Below, one piece after another: positions 1 through 7,728 of a stretch of DNA of 64,000 nucleotides; the stretch's first letter is position 1; every line of letters begins with the position of its first letter. Source of the DNA: Litoribrevibacter euphylliae (GTDB lineage Bacteria; Pseudomonadota; Gammaproteobacteria; Pseudomonadales; Litoribrevibacteraceae); NCBI RefSeq assembly GCF_042646085.1, contig NZ_JBHRSZ010000002.1, positions 372,001 through 436,000 of the forward strand. The letters run 5' to 3'. The notes under the pieces are model-generated. The model did not search any database. It was not told where the DNA came from and worked only from the letters and a program-made list of their open reading frames with translations. A program made the translations under genes and the position numbers.

Positions 1-134
1 TTTAGCTTTTGTTCCAGACGGCTTACTTTCTTGCTCAAGGTGGGTTGTGACATATTCAGCAGCTCTGCGGCTTTATTGATGCTGCCCACATCGGCCACTA
101 CTTGAATCATATGAATATCAGAAATATCAATCAC
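1..134 (-). CDS. LysR-type transcriptional regulator, N-terminal fragment
   Basis: The minus strand from a GTG at 134 reads into a helix-turn-helix typical of LysR regulators: a short strand (VIDISDIHM), then GSINKAAELLNMSQPTLSKK, then a start of the linker helix (VSRLEQKL). The rest of the gene lies beyond the left edge, so the effector domain is not seen. An in-frame TAA just upstream of the GTG limits the start to GTG 134 or an internal ATG at 110; the GTG gives the usual LysR spacing to the helix-turn-helix. It is divergent from the aldehyde dehydrogenase gene at 410, the usual arrangement for a LysR protein controlling its neighbour. The effector is unknown. Confidence 0.8.
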   Translation of the reverse strand, partial: MIDISDIHMIQVVADVGSINKAAELLNMSQPTLSKKVSRLEQKL

Positions 135-234
135 GTTTGGCGCACTCGGCTCTTAAGATTATTGTTATGCTCTACACCAGTATAGGTAAAAACATCGTCC
201 ATCATCTTAGATTACCAGCACACTATGGTATTCA

Positions 235-341
235 GATAATTAATAACCCATGGTAAGTTTTTGAATACCCCTTGCCTTCCTATGCTTGTCTCCCAGCTGT
301 ATTCAAATACTTCATCACCCCACCGCAAACTATTAATTATC
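235..341. promoter_or_regulatory. Divergent control region with distant inverted repeat
   Basis: The stretch between the LysR start (134) and the dehydrogenase start (410) has no gene. It contains an exact 11-base inverted repeat, GATAATTAATA at 235-245 and its complement at 331-341, about 85 bases apart. The arms are AT-rich and do not clearly show a T-N11-A LysR box, so assigning them to the regulator is speculative. An AAGG ribosome site sits just upstream of the ATG at 410. Confidence 0.3.
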
Positions 342-409
342 TGCCACCCCCGGCTTTTGGCTAACCTAAACGCGATTAACATCCCCATTAAAGAACGCAG
401 GTAAGGCTT

Positions 410-1861
410 ATGAGTGCAATCGAACAAATAACCACTGAGAAAAATTATTCGTACCTTAGTGACCGTCTTCATGCTCAAAAGATTGCTTATATCAATAAGC
501 CAATGCCAACGGCACAAGAGAGAATCAACCAACTTAAGAAACTGAAAGCGGCGATTATTGAATACTCCGATGAGGTCATTTCGGCGGTCAGTATGGATTT
601 TGGCAACCGCTCAGAATCGGAAACTTTAATGGCTGAAATCTTTCCGTTGTTGGATGCCATTAATTACAGCAAAGCCCGCATCAAAAAGTGGATGAAGTCC
701 GAGAAACGTAAAACCCCAATGACCTTAATGCCCGCACAAGTGGAGCTAATGTATCAACCATTAGGGGTCGTAGGCATAGTCGTGCCCTGGAACTTCCCGT
801 TGTTTCTCGGTTTATCACCTCTGGTTTCGGCTTTGGCGGCCGGCAATCGGGCAATGATCAAAATGTCTGAGTTTGCACCCAACACCGCCGAGGTGGTTAA
901 GAAAATCATCGAGTCCTGTTTTATCGATGACGAAGTAGCCGTCTTCACAGGCGAAGTCGATGTCAGCAGTGAATTCACTAAACTGCCGTTTGATCACCTG
1001 GTGTTTACCGGTGCGACCTCCGTCGGCAAACTGGTGATGCGTGCCGCTTCTGAACATTTAACCCCGGTGACATTGGAGTTGGGCGGTAAATCCCCAACCA
1101 TCATTCACGATTCTTTCCCGATTGAAGAAGCCGCTCAACGCATTGCCTTTGGTAAAGCAATGAACGCTGGTCAAATCTGTGTATCACCGGATTACATCTT
1201 CTGCCCGAGACATAAAGTTCACGCCTTTGTGGAAGCCTTTATTAAAGCCATAAGCAAGAGCTACCCCAGCCTTAAAACCAATGATGACTGGACGTCCATC
1301 ATTAATGATCGTCAGTTAGCGCGCCTGCAATCTTACTTACAAGATGCTAAAGAAAAAGGCGCGAACGTCCTGCCAATTAACCCGCAGGAAGAGAGCTTTG
1401 AAGGGGGGCGCAAGATGCCGATGACACTGGTATTGGATACAAACGAAACCATGTTGATTGAGCAAGAGGAGCTGTTCGGCCCGATCCTTCCGATCAAGCC
1501 TTACGATGACATCGAAGAAGCCCTGCTCTACATCAATCAACGCCCAAGGCCATTAGCCCTGTATTACTTTGACTGGGACAAACAGCGTGCCGCCGATATT
1601 GTGTCACGAACCCACTCCGGCGGCGTCTGCATTAACGACACCCTAAGCCATGTAATGGTAGACGATGCTCCCTTTGGTGGTATCGGGCCTTCAGGAATGG
1701 GCCATTACCACGGTAAAGAAGGCTTCATTAATTTCAGTAAAGCTAAAACCATCGTTCATAAGGGCACCATCAACACCGCCAAGTACATTGCCCCACCGTG
1801 GAATAACCTGCCGTTCAACCTCTTGAAGAAACTGCTGTGGTTCAAATTCAAGCGCAGTTAA
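410..1861 (+). CDS. Aldehyde dehydrogenase, coniferyl-aldehyde dehydrogenase-like
   Basis: NAD(P)-dependent aldehyde dehydrogenase of 483 residues that should oxidise an aldehyde to the acid. The family landmarks are present: PWNFP with the oxyanion Asn near residue 128, the nucleotide-site FTGATSVGK at 199-207, the general base Glu near 223 in LELGGKSP, and the catalytic Cys near 257 in GQICVSP. The sequence around the Cys and the C-terminal FGGIGPSGMGHYHG segment resemble the coniferyl-aldehyde dehydrogenase group, which also acts on medium and long aliphatic aldehydes. There is no signal peptide. The gene is followed 43 bases later by a GMC oxidoreductase, suggesting an alcohol-to-aldehyde-to-acid pair, probably controlled by the divergent LysR protein. 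The real substrate cannot be told from sequence. Confidence 0.9.
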   Translation: MSAIEQITTEKNYSYLSDRLHAQKIAYINKPMPTAQERINQLKKLKAAIIEYSDEVISAVSMDFGNRSESETLMAEIFPLLDAINYSKARIKKWMKSEKRKTPMTLMPAQVELMYQPLGVVGIVVPWNFPLFLGLSPLVSALAAGNRAMIKMSEFAPNTAEVVKKIIESCFIDDEVAVFTGEVDVSSEFTKLPFDHLVFTGATSVGKLVMRAASEHLTPVTLELGGKSPTIIHDSFPIEEAAQRIAFGKAMNAGQICVSPDYIFCPRHKVHAFVEAFIKAISKSYPSLKTNDDWTSIINDRQLARLQSYLQDAKEKGANVLPINPQEESFEGGRKMPMTLVLDTNETMLIEQEELFGPILPIKPYDDIEEALLYINQRPRPLALYYFDWDKQRAADIVSRTHSGGVCINDTLSHVMVDDAPFGGIGPSGMGHYHGKEGFINFSKAKTIVHKGTINTAKYIAPPWNNLPFNLLKKLLWFKFKRS

Positions 1862-1904
1862 TGAAGTTAAGTTTCAATGGTAAAGCGATTGAGAGCACAG
1901 CAGT

Positions 1905-3527
1905 ATGAAACACACAGCACAAGCACAGGCCTACGATTACATCATTATCGGCAGTGGTTTTGGCGGCTCGGTAAGTGCCTACCGCCTCAGCCAAAAAGGT
2001 TACAAGGTATTGGTCATTGAAAAGGGGCAGTGGTTTAAAGAGAGTAACTACGCTGCCAATGCCTGGAACCTGAAGAAGTGGCTGTGGATGCCCATGCTGG
2101 GATTAAGAGGCATCATGAAAATGACCATCCTTCGTCATGTGACTGTCTTTTCAGGGGTTGGCGTCGGCGGTGGCTCCCTAACCTATGGCGCTACCTTGCC
2201 TACACCCAAACAGCAATTCTTCGAGTCTGGCTCTTGGGGACAATTGCAAGACTGGGAAACCCTGCTCAAGCCTCATTACGAAGAAGCACTTAGAATGCTG
2301 GGCGCTACTGAAAACCCGACTCTCACCGAAGCCGACCATGTCATTAAAGAACTGGCGGAGACACTGGGTAAAGAAGACCAGTTTCACCCTTCCCGAGTGG
2401 CGATTCATTTTTCCGACCCGTCGCAACACGGCAGCTATCAGGATGACCCATATTTTGATGGCAAAGGGCCTGCTCGTAGAGGTTGTACTCAATGTGGCAG
2501 CTGCATGACCGGCTGTAAAAACAACGCCAAGAACACGCTGGATAAAAACTATCTGTACCTAGCGCAAGCTCACGGTGCAGAGATAGTGGCCGAACATGAG
2601 GTGGTGGATGTACTGCCCGCAGGCGATAAACAAGGGGCGGATGGTTACTTGGTCAGTTATCAATCGTCCAAAACGTACGCCAGAAAACAGAAGAAGGTCA
2701 GCCATACCAAAGGCGTGATTTTCTCTGGCGGCGTGTTGGGCACTGTGCCCTTATTGTTGAAGCTCAAAGACTCTGGCTCCTTACCTCGTCTTTCCGATCA
2801 GGTCGGGGCTGATATCCGAACCAATAACGAAACCATTACCTCGGTTACTTCCTTCAAAGACGATGTGAACTTCGCACAGGGTGTCACCATTGGCTCGGTA
2901 TTGCACACCGACGAACACAGCCACCTGGAGCCGATTAATCAAAACAGCCGTGCAGGGTTAATGAAGTTAATCACCGCACCGAGGGTGTCTGGCTCGAACC
3001 TGATCACCCGTTTTGGCTCCTTTGTGAAAACCATGGTGCTTTCCCCCAAAGCCAATTTAAAGGTGCTGTTCGCTAAAGACTGGGGTAAGAAAACCCTCTT
3101 TTTATTGTTTATGCAGCACCTAGACAGCACACTGACCTTCAAACGCGGTATCGGCGGTCAACTGACCAGTCATTTGGGGAACGGCCCGGCGCCTTCAAGA
3201 TACATTGAAGCCTCTGACGCCATAACCAAAGAGGTTGAAAAAATCGTCGACGGTAAAGCCACCACAGGGATGACCGAAGCCGTATTTGGCACACCCAGCA
3301 CTGCCCATATTCTGGGTGGTGCCGTAATGGCGAGCGATCCCAAAAACGGCGTCATTAACGACAAGTGCGAGGTGTTTGGCTATGACAATGTGTTGGTCTG
3401 TGACGGCTCTGCAATATCCGCAAACCCAGGAGTGAATCCGTCGCTGAGCATTACTGCCATTTCCGAATGGGCCATGAGTCATATCCCCGATAAAGAAATA
3501 CCCGTTACCGTGAAGAAACCGTCATAG
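1905..3527 (+). CDS. GMC-family FAD oxidoreductase with four-cysteine cluster
   Basis: Flavoprotein of 540 residues. The N-terminal GSGFGGSVSAYRL (about 16-28) is the FAD dinucleotide-binding fold, and GVGVGGGSLTYG (about 84-95) is the second GMC signature. The C-terminal region has the GMC substrate and active-site segment (HILGGAVMA, then GSAISANPGVNPSLS). Unusual for the choline dehydrogenase branch is RRGCTQCGSCMTGCKNNAKN: Cys194, 197, 200 and 204, a CX2CX2CX3C pattern as in ferredoxins. A comparable motif occurs in cholesterol-oxidase-like GMC proteins. Whether it binds an Fe-S cluster is not shown by sequence. With the upstream aldehyde dehydrogenase it probably oxidises an alcohol, perhaps a sterol-like or long-chain one. 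There is no signal peptide. Confidence 0.85.
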   Translation: MKHTAQAQAYDYIIIGSGFGGSVSAYRLSQKGYKVLVIEKGQWFKESNYAANAWNLKKWLWMPMLGLRGIMKMTILRHVTVFSGVGVGGGSLTYGATLPTPKQQFFESGSWGQLQDWETLLKPHYEEALRMLGATENPTLTEADHVIKELAETLGKEDQFHPSRVAIHFSDPSQHGSYQDDPYFDGKGPARRGCTQCGSCMTGCKNNAKNTLDKNYLYLAQAHGAEIVAEHEVVDVLPAGDKQGADGYLVSYQSSKTYARKQKKVSHTKGVIFSGGVLGTVPLLLKLKDSGSLPRLSDQVGADIRTNNETITSVTSFKDDVNFAQGVTIGSVLHTDEHSHLEPINQNSRAGLMKLITAPRVSGSNLITRFGSFVKTMVLSPKANLKVLFAKDWGKKTLFLLFMQHLDSTLTFKRGIGGQLTSHLGNGPAPSRYIEASDAITKEVEKIVDGKATTGMTEAVFGTPSTAHILGGAVMASDPKNGVINDKCEVFGYDNVLVCDGSAISANPGVNPSLSITAISEWAMSHIPDKEIPVTVKKPS

Positions 3528-3558
3528 TAAAAAATCGCTGACAGTGAAAAGAAGTGCC

Positions 3559-3813
3559 TTAGTGACTCGTAATATCTTCCATCTCAATCAAGCGAGCCAT
3601 GGCGGTCTCATTCGACGAACCACACACCCATTCAGCGGCATGGAAGTCTAGGCAGACTTTCGGCCGCTCTGGCTGACCAAAGATTTTACATAGATTGTTG
3701 TCGTCCAACTGCACACAACGTTCACCGGCTTTTTTCCCATCGGGCATCCCCGGAATTGCACTGGTAATGGAGGGGGCGATACAGCAAGCACCGCAGCCAA
3801 GGCGACATTCCAT
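3559..3813 (-). CDS. YkgJ-family cysteine cluster protein
   Basis: Small protein of 84 residues with eight cysteines, starting MECRLGCGACC. Further Cys fall near residues 33, 42, 54 and 64. This is the layout of the YkgJ / UPF0153 family, thought to bind a zinc ion or Fe-S cluster; no reaction is established. It is convergent with the GMC oxidoreductase and ends 32 bases from its stop. The ATG is followed at once by the conserved Cys-rich start, so the start is well supported. The function remains unknown. Confidence 0.85.
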   Translation of the reverse strand: MECRLGCGACCIAPSITSAIPGMPDGKKAGERCVQLDDNNLCKIFGQPERPKVCLDFHAAEWVCGSSNETAMARLIEMEDITSH

Positions 3814-4081
3814 AACAAAAGAACTCTTTAGAAAAATATCAGAATAGAATTGAGTCGCTATCAGACCGATCAGTGAACCGGTTCCAAACGAACCGAATTA
3901 CAAAAGCTCACAAAAAGGATGAAAACTCACAGCCACTTGGGGGACTATTCTACACGAACTTACTTAGGATTCAGAAAAAGCGTTCCGCACCACAAGATAT
4001 ACTTAAAGCTTATGTCGGAAACGAAAAAAATAATCCGAGCCAATCCGAGCCGTCAATCCAGCTAAGCATTAGGAACAATGT

Positions 4082-4267
4082 ATGAAGTATTTACAGCGCA
4101 TCAACTGGTTTCCACCTGAGCATAAAGTTATCTTTCGTGATCACGAAAACAATCGAAGTTGGATTTCATTTAAGAGCATTCGACTGCTTGCCCGAAGAGA
4201 ACGCGCCGATATCTGGCTATGCTGTGAAGGTCAGTTTGAATTTTTGATGTTAAAGCTACCCGACTAG
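4082..4267 (+). CDS. Small hypothetical protein, paralogue of the next gene
   Basis: A 61-residue protein that I do not recognise. It starts MKYLQRINWF and ends with a DIWLCCEGQFEFL segment. The neighbouring 63-residue protein (4335-4526) starts MQYLQKIDSW and carries DIWQCRDKGHIFYIL at the same place, so the two are tandem paralogues: a basic N-terminal strand, a central S-x-K helix and a C-terminal D-I-W-x-C block. No signal peptide or membrane segment is visible. A poor Shine-Dalgarno (AGGAACA) precedes the start. The shared pattern supports real coding, but the role is unknown. Confidence 0.6.
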   Translation: MKYLQRINWFPPEHKVIFRDHENNRSWISFKSIRLLARRERADIWLCCEGQFEFLMLKLPD

Positions 4268-4271
4268 TCTT

Positions 4272-4299
4272 ATGACATTCGAATTTAAGACGCTATAAT
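4272..4299 (+). promoter_or_regulatory. Predicted sigma-70 promoter for the second small gene
   Basis: ATGACA at 4272-4277 matches the -35 consensus at five of six bases and TATAAT at 4294-4299 is a perfect -10, with a 16-base spacer. It lies between the two small paralogous genes, 36 bases before the ATG at 4335, so the second gene can be expressed independently of the first. Confidence 0.6.
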
Positions 4300-4334
4300 C
4301 AAGGATATGAGTGGTTGCAGATTGAGAATCTAGC

Positions 4335-4526
4335 ATGCAGTACCTACAAAAAATCGACTCTTGGCGCGACAAACGTCAAAAATTGATCTTAAAAGAAGAC
4401 GGCCAAGTTTTTTATATTTCCGCGAAAGCGGCCATGGAGAAAGCCAAATATTGCGATAAGGATATTTGGCAATGCAGAGATAAAGGCCACATCTTTTACA
4501 TACTACGGGAAAAGGACGTAGCCTAG
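4335..4526 (+). CDS. Small hypothetical protein, paralogue of the previous gene
   Basis: A 63-residue protein, unrecognised, sharing an M-x-YLQ-x-I start, a central S-x-K segment and a D-I-W-x-C block with the gene at 4082-4267. It is rich in Lys and aromatic residues and has no membrane segment, which would suit a small soluble or nucleic-acid-binding protein, but that is a guess. It has its own predicted promoter at 4272-4299. It is convergent with choV, and a hairpin at 4520-4545 overlaps both gene ends. Confidence 0.6.
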   Translation: MQYLQKIDSWRDKRQKLILKEDGQVFYISAKAAMEKAKYCDKDIWQCRDKGHIFYILREKDVA

Positions 4527-4545
4527 TGATAGCCCATCACAGGCT
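4520..4545. terminator. Hairpin at the convergent ends of choV and the small gene
   Basis: AGCCTAGTGAT at 4520-4530 pairs with ATCACAGGCT at 4536-4545 with one bulged base, around a five-base loop. It overlaps the stop codons of both converging genes. The U-tract is short (CCTTTT on the minus-strand transcript), so termination efficiency is uncertain. Confidence 0.4.
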
Positions 4546-5722
4546 AATCGTCATCCAGCAGCTTACCTAACATCGCATGGTAAATATCTTTATCCCCGAT
4601 ATAACCAGTAATCTGTTGTTCTGCCTGAACTAACACACCATGACCTGTGTAATAGCGAATTTCCATCACCTCTTTCATGGAAACCTCTGATGACACTATG
4701 GTTGGGTGTTTTTCTAAAGATTCAATGGCCGTTTCACCATTCCACACTTGTAAGGTATGTTGTTCGTCACCGTAGCGAACCTGGCTGTCAGAGATAGATG
4801 CTCCCAATTTAAGCCAATAATCATGACGACGACTTAATAAATACTCGCCCTCTTCCTGCTTTAAGGTGTCTAGCGGACGCTGCAATGAACCGGCTTTAAC
4901 CACTTCTGTTGGATTGGTGTGAGCTACGAAATCACGGACATAATCATTGGCCGGATTCAACACGATGTTCTCTGGCGTATCGTGCTGAACGATCTCACCG
5001 TCTTTCATGATCGCGATGTGGTTCCCCAGTTTCAGAGCTTCATCCAAATCATGACTCACAAAAATCACGGTTTTATGCAGCTGTTCTTGCAATCGTAACA
5101 GCTCGTCTTGCAATTGCGCTCGAATTAACGGGTCGAGCGCTGAAAAGGGTTCGTCCATCAAAATGATGTCCGTTTCCATTGCCAAAGCCCGTGCTAACCC
5201 CACACGCTGTTGCATACCACCCGACAGCTCAGAAGGTTTCATATCCGCCCACTGAGACAAGCCAACCAGTTCCAACTGGTTTGCAGTTTTCTCTTTAATT
5301 TCTTTTTTAGAGAGGCCCTTTTGTTCCAAGCCAAAAGCAACATTCTGCGCTACGGTCAGCCAGGGCATCAAAGCGAACTTTTGGAATACCATGGTGATCT
5401 TGTTCATGCGGATATCGCGTTGCTCTGCCTCGCTCAACGCCATGAAATCCTGCATGCCCTGCTCAGTTTCAACCAGCACTTCACCACGGGCCACCGGATT
5501 CAAACCATTAGCTGTGCGTAACAAGCTGGATTTACCTGAGCCGGACAAGCCCATCAACACACAAATCTCACCCTTCGCCACCGAAAGATTGGCGTTACGA
5601 ACACCTGCGGTTAATCCGGTTTCATCCAAAATCTCTGAGCGGCTTAATCCTTGATCCAATAAAGGTAAGGCTCTCTCAGGTTGTTTTCCAAAGACGACGT
5701 CAACGTTCTTAAATTCAATCAT
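4544..5722 (-). CDS. choV: Choline/betaine ABC transporter ATP-binding protein
   Basis: ATPase of 392 residues for the choline importer. Walker A GLSGSGKS is at about 58-65, the signature LSGGMQQ at about 166-172, Walker B ILMDE at about 187-191 and the switch His at about 224. It has the long N-terminal extension typical of the ProV/OpuAA/ChoV type (ERALPLLDQGLSRSEI) and a C-terminal CBS-like region (about 280-392) that in related proteins senses ionic strength or nucleotide. It is last in the betIBA-choXWV operon, 37 bases after choW. The assignment to choline rather than proline/betaine rests on the linked choX and betBA. Confidence 0.9.
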   Translation of the reverse strand: MIEFKNVDVVFGKQPERALPLLDQGLSRSEILDETGLTAGVRNANLSVAKGEICVLMGLSGSGKSSLLRTANGLNPVARGEVLVETEQGMQDFMALSEAEQRDIRMNKITMVFQKFALMPWLTVAQNVAFGLEQKGLSKKEIKEKTANQLELVGLSQWADMKPSELSGGMQQRVGLARALAMETDIILMDEPFSALDPLIRAQLQDELLRLQEQLHKTVIFVSHDLDEALKLGNHIAIMKDGEIVQHDTPENIVLNPANDYVRDFVAHTNPTEVVKAGSLQRPLDTLKQEEGEYLLSRRHDYWLKLGASISDSQVRYGDEQHTLQVWNGETAIESLEKHPTIVSSEVSMKEVMEIRYYTGHGVLVQAEQQITGYIGDKDIYHAMLGKLLDDD

Positions 5723-5759
5723 AACTACTTAACAACTCGGAATTTCAATGATCAGAGAC

Positions 5760-6599
5760 TTATTCAGAGGTTCCCTTGGTTTTAAACAAGCGATCCAACA
5801 TGATGGCAATCAACACAATGGCCAAGCCAGCTTCAAAGCCCGTTGCAATATCAACGGTATTCAAAGCTCGAACCACGGGTTTACCCAGGCCATCAGCCCC
5901 CACTAACGCGGCAATCACAACCATCGACAACGACAACATGATGCACTGGGTAATTCCCGCACGAATGCTCGACATCGCCGCCGGAATTTCAATCCGCGTT
6001 AAAAGACGCTGCTTAGTGCAACCAAACGCCTGACCGGCTTCTAACAATTCTTTCGGCACTTCACTGATGCCCAGATAGGTCAGTCGAATCGGTGCTGCAA
6101 TGGCAAAGACAATGGTAGAAATTAGCCCTGGCACAACCCCTAAGCCAAACAAGGTCAGGGTTGGAATCAAATACACAAAGGTCGGAATGGTCTGCATTAA
6201 ATCCAGAATCGGTCGTAACACTTTATACAGCCACGGACGGTGTGCTGCGGCAATCCCGATCGGCACACCAATCAGCACACAAAAGCCGGTCGCAAAGAGC
6301 ACCAAAGACAAGGTTTCGATGGTTTCTTGCCAATAGCCAAGATTCCAAATCAACACAAGTGATAAGGTCGAGAATAATGCCGTGCCCCAGTGCCTTTGAC
6401 GCCACACAGCAAAAGCAGCAATCAGCACAACCACCAACCACGGCGGCATCATAGTCAACAGGTTTACTAAGCCCTCGATCATGGTTTCCAACACAACGGA
6501 TAAACCATCAAAGAAAGCGCCACTGTGATCGATCAGAGCATCAATAACGTCTTCCGCCCAATCACCCACAGGTAATTTATTTTCTGTAATCCAATTCAT
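5760..6599 (-). CDS. choW: Choline ABC transporter permease
   Basis: Membrane protein of 279 residues, ProW/ChoW type, with about six or seven hydrophobic segments after a soluble N-terminal stretch (MNWITENKLPVGDWAED). The ABC-permease coupling segment near EAGQAFGCTKQRLLTRIEIP contacts ChoV. I chose the ATG at 6599: a longer frame starting GTG at 6647 would put the start codon inside the 26-bp palindrome, and ProW-type permeases start like the shorter form. It lies between choX and choV, and in this type of transporter the permease dimerises. The Shine-Dalgarno is weak, so translation may depend on the upstream structure. Confidence 0.88.
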   Translation of the reverse strand: MNWITENKLPVGDWAEDVIDALIDHSGAFFDGLSVVLETMIEGLVNLLTMMPPWLVVVLIAAFAVWRQRHWGTALFSTLSLVLIWNLGYWQETIETLSLVLFATGFCVLIGVPIGIAAAHRPWLYKVLRPILDLMQTIPTFVYLIPTLTLFGLGVVPGLISTIVFAIAAPIRLTYLGISEVPKELLEAGQAFGCTKQRLLTRIEIPAAMSSIRAGITQCIMLSLSMVVIAALVGADGLGKPVVRALNTVDIATGFEAGLAIVLIAIMLDRLFKTKGTSE

Positions 6600-6625
6600 A
6601 ACACTTATATTGATTAATGAATGAC

Positions 6626-6651
6626 ATGTGTGATCACTAGTGATCACACAT
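6626..6651. promoter_or_regulatory. Perfect 26-bp palindrome between choX and choW
   Basis: The sequence from 6626 to 6651 is its own reverse complement over all 26 bases, with core TGATCACTAGTGATCA. It sits in the 103-base gap between choX and choW. There is no U-tract, so it is not a standard terminator. It could be an operator for a dimeric regulator, or a 3' stem protecting choX mRNA so that the binding protein is made in excess of the permease, as with malE-malF. Confidence 0.7.
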
Positions 6652-6702
6652 AAAAGAATCTAAGCTAATGCTTTGCTAACGACTTAACTCAACAGTCATC
6701 GA

Positions 6703-7644
6703 CTACTTAGCTAAAAATGCTTTAACTGCAGCTTCAGCAGGCTTACCGTCAAGTGTGGTAACACCTTCAAGCCAGCCGGAAAGTACAGACGTGTTGTTAC
6801 TTAACCATGCTTTTGCAGCAGCGTTAGGCTTTTTACCTTCATCAAGAATGGCAGACATCACTTCGTTTTCCATCGCCAAAGTAAAGGTCAGATTCGTTAA
6901 TAAGTTGCCCACGTTCTTACACTCAGCGGCATACCCCTTACGAACGTTAGTGAAAACGCTTGCTCCCCCAAGGTTCGGGCCGAAGAAATCATCACCACCT
7001 TCCAGATACTCCAACTCAAAGTTCGCATTCATTGGGTGTGGCTCCCAACCTAGGAACACAATCCACTTGTCGCGCTTGGTCTTACGTTTTACCTGAGACA
7101 ACATACCTGCTTCAGAAGACTCAACCACTTTAAAGCCTTTAAGACCAAACGCATCCTGATCAATCATGGATTGAATCAAACGGTTGCCGTCGTTGCCTGG
7201 TTCGATGCCGTAAATTTTGCTGTCGAACTTATCGGCAAACTTGGCGATATCTGCAAAGTTTTTCACACCGGTATCGTACACGTATTTAGGAACCGCCAAC
7301 GTATACTTTGCACCTTCTAAATTCTTATGGATGGTTTCAACCGTACCACGCTCACGGTACGCTTTGATGTCCGCTTCCATCGTTGGCATCCAGTTACCCA
7401 AGAACACATCAATGTCGTTATTTTCCAACGACTTATAGGTCACAGGCACAGACAGTAACTGAGTCTTGGTTTTGTAGCCCATGCCTTCCAGCAACGTAGA
7501 CGTAATCGCGGTGGTCGCCGTAATATCAGTCCAGCCAACGTCCGAAAAACGAACGGTTTCACATTGGTTTGCACTTGCTATCGTTGATGCAGACAAGGTC
7601 GCTGCTGATAGCAGTACCGAACCGAGTAGAGATCTAAATTTCAT
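6703..7644 (-). CDS. choX: Choline-binding periplasmic protein of ABC importer
   Basis: Exported protein of 313 residues with a signal peptide (about 1-25, ending ASTIASA before NQCETV). It belongs to the OpuAC/ProX-type fold and keeps the aromatic ligand box known from Sinorhizobium ChoX: Trp in DVGWTD, Trp in LGNWMP, Tyr in AKYTLAV and Trp in FLGWEPHPMN, which cage the trimethylammonium group. It delivers choline to ChoWV. A good GAGGAAA ribosome site precedes the ATG. It lies 84 bases downstream of betA and upstream of the palindrome that separates it from choW. Choline is the likely ligand from the operon; acetylcholine or betaine are alternatives. Confidence 0.92.
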   Translation of the reverse strand: MKFRSLLGSVLLSAATLSASTIASANQCETVRFSDVGWTDITATTAITSTLLEGMGYKTKTQLLSVPVTYKSLENNDIDVFLGNWMPTMEADIKAYRERGTVETIHKNLEGAKYTLAVPKYVYDTGVKNFADIAKFADKFDSKIYGIEPGNDGNRLIQSMIDQDAFGLKGFKVVESSEAGMLSQVKRKTKRDKWIVFLGWEPHPMNANFELEYLEGGDDFFGPNLGGASVFTNVRKGYAAECKNVGNLLTNLTFTLAMENEVMSAILDEGKKPNAAAKAWLSNNTSVLSGWLEGVTTLDGKPAEAAVKAFLAK

Positions 7645-7728
7645 TGTCTGTGTTTCCTCGTTATCGATGAGTTTTCTTGTTATTGGTTGTTCAAATTATT
7701 TGTTGTAATAAGTCGTTGTAATCAGCCG

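Noticed and set aside
3873..4085. 70-codon plus-strand frame starting at GTG
   Set aside because: No ribosome site, polar low-complexity composition and no resemblance to a family; it ends just where the first small paralogue begins.
6600..6647. 16-codon N-terminal extension of choW
   Set aside because: Starts at GTG inside the 26-bp palindrome, translates a non-membrane stretch rich in His and Ser, and ProW-type proteins begin at the internal ATG.
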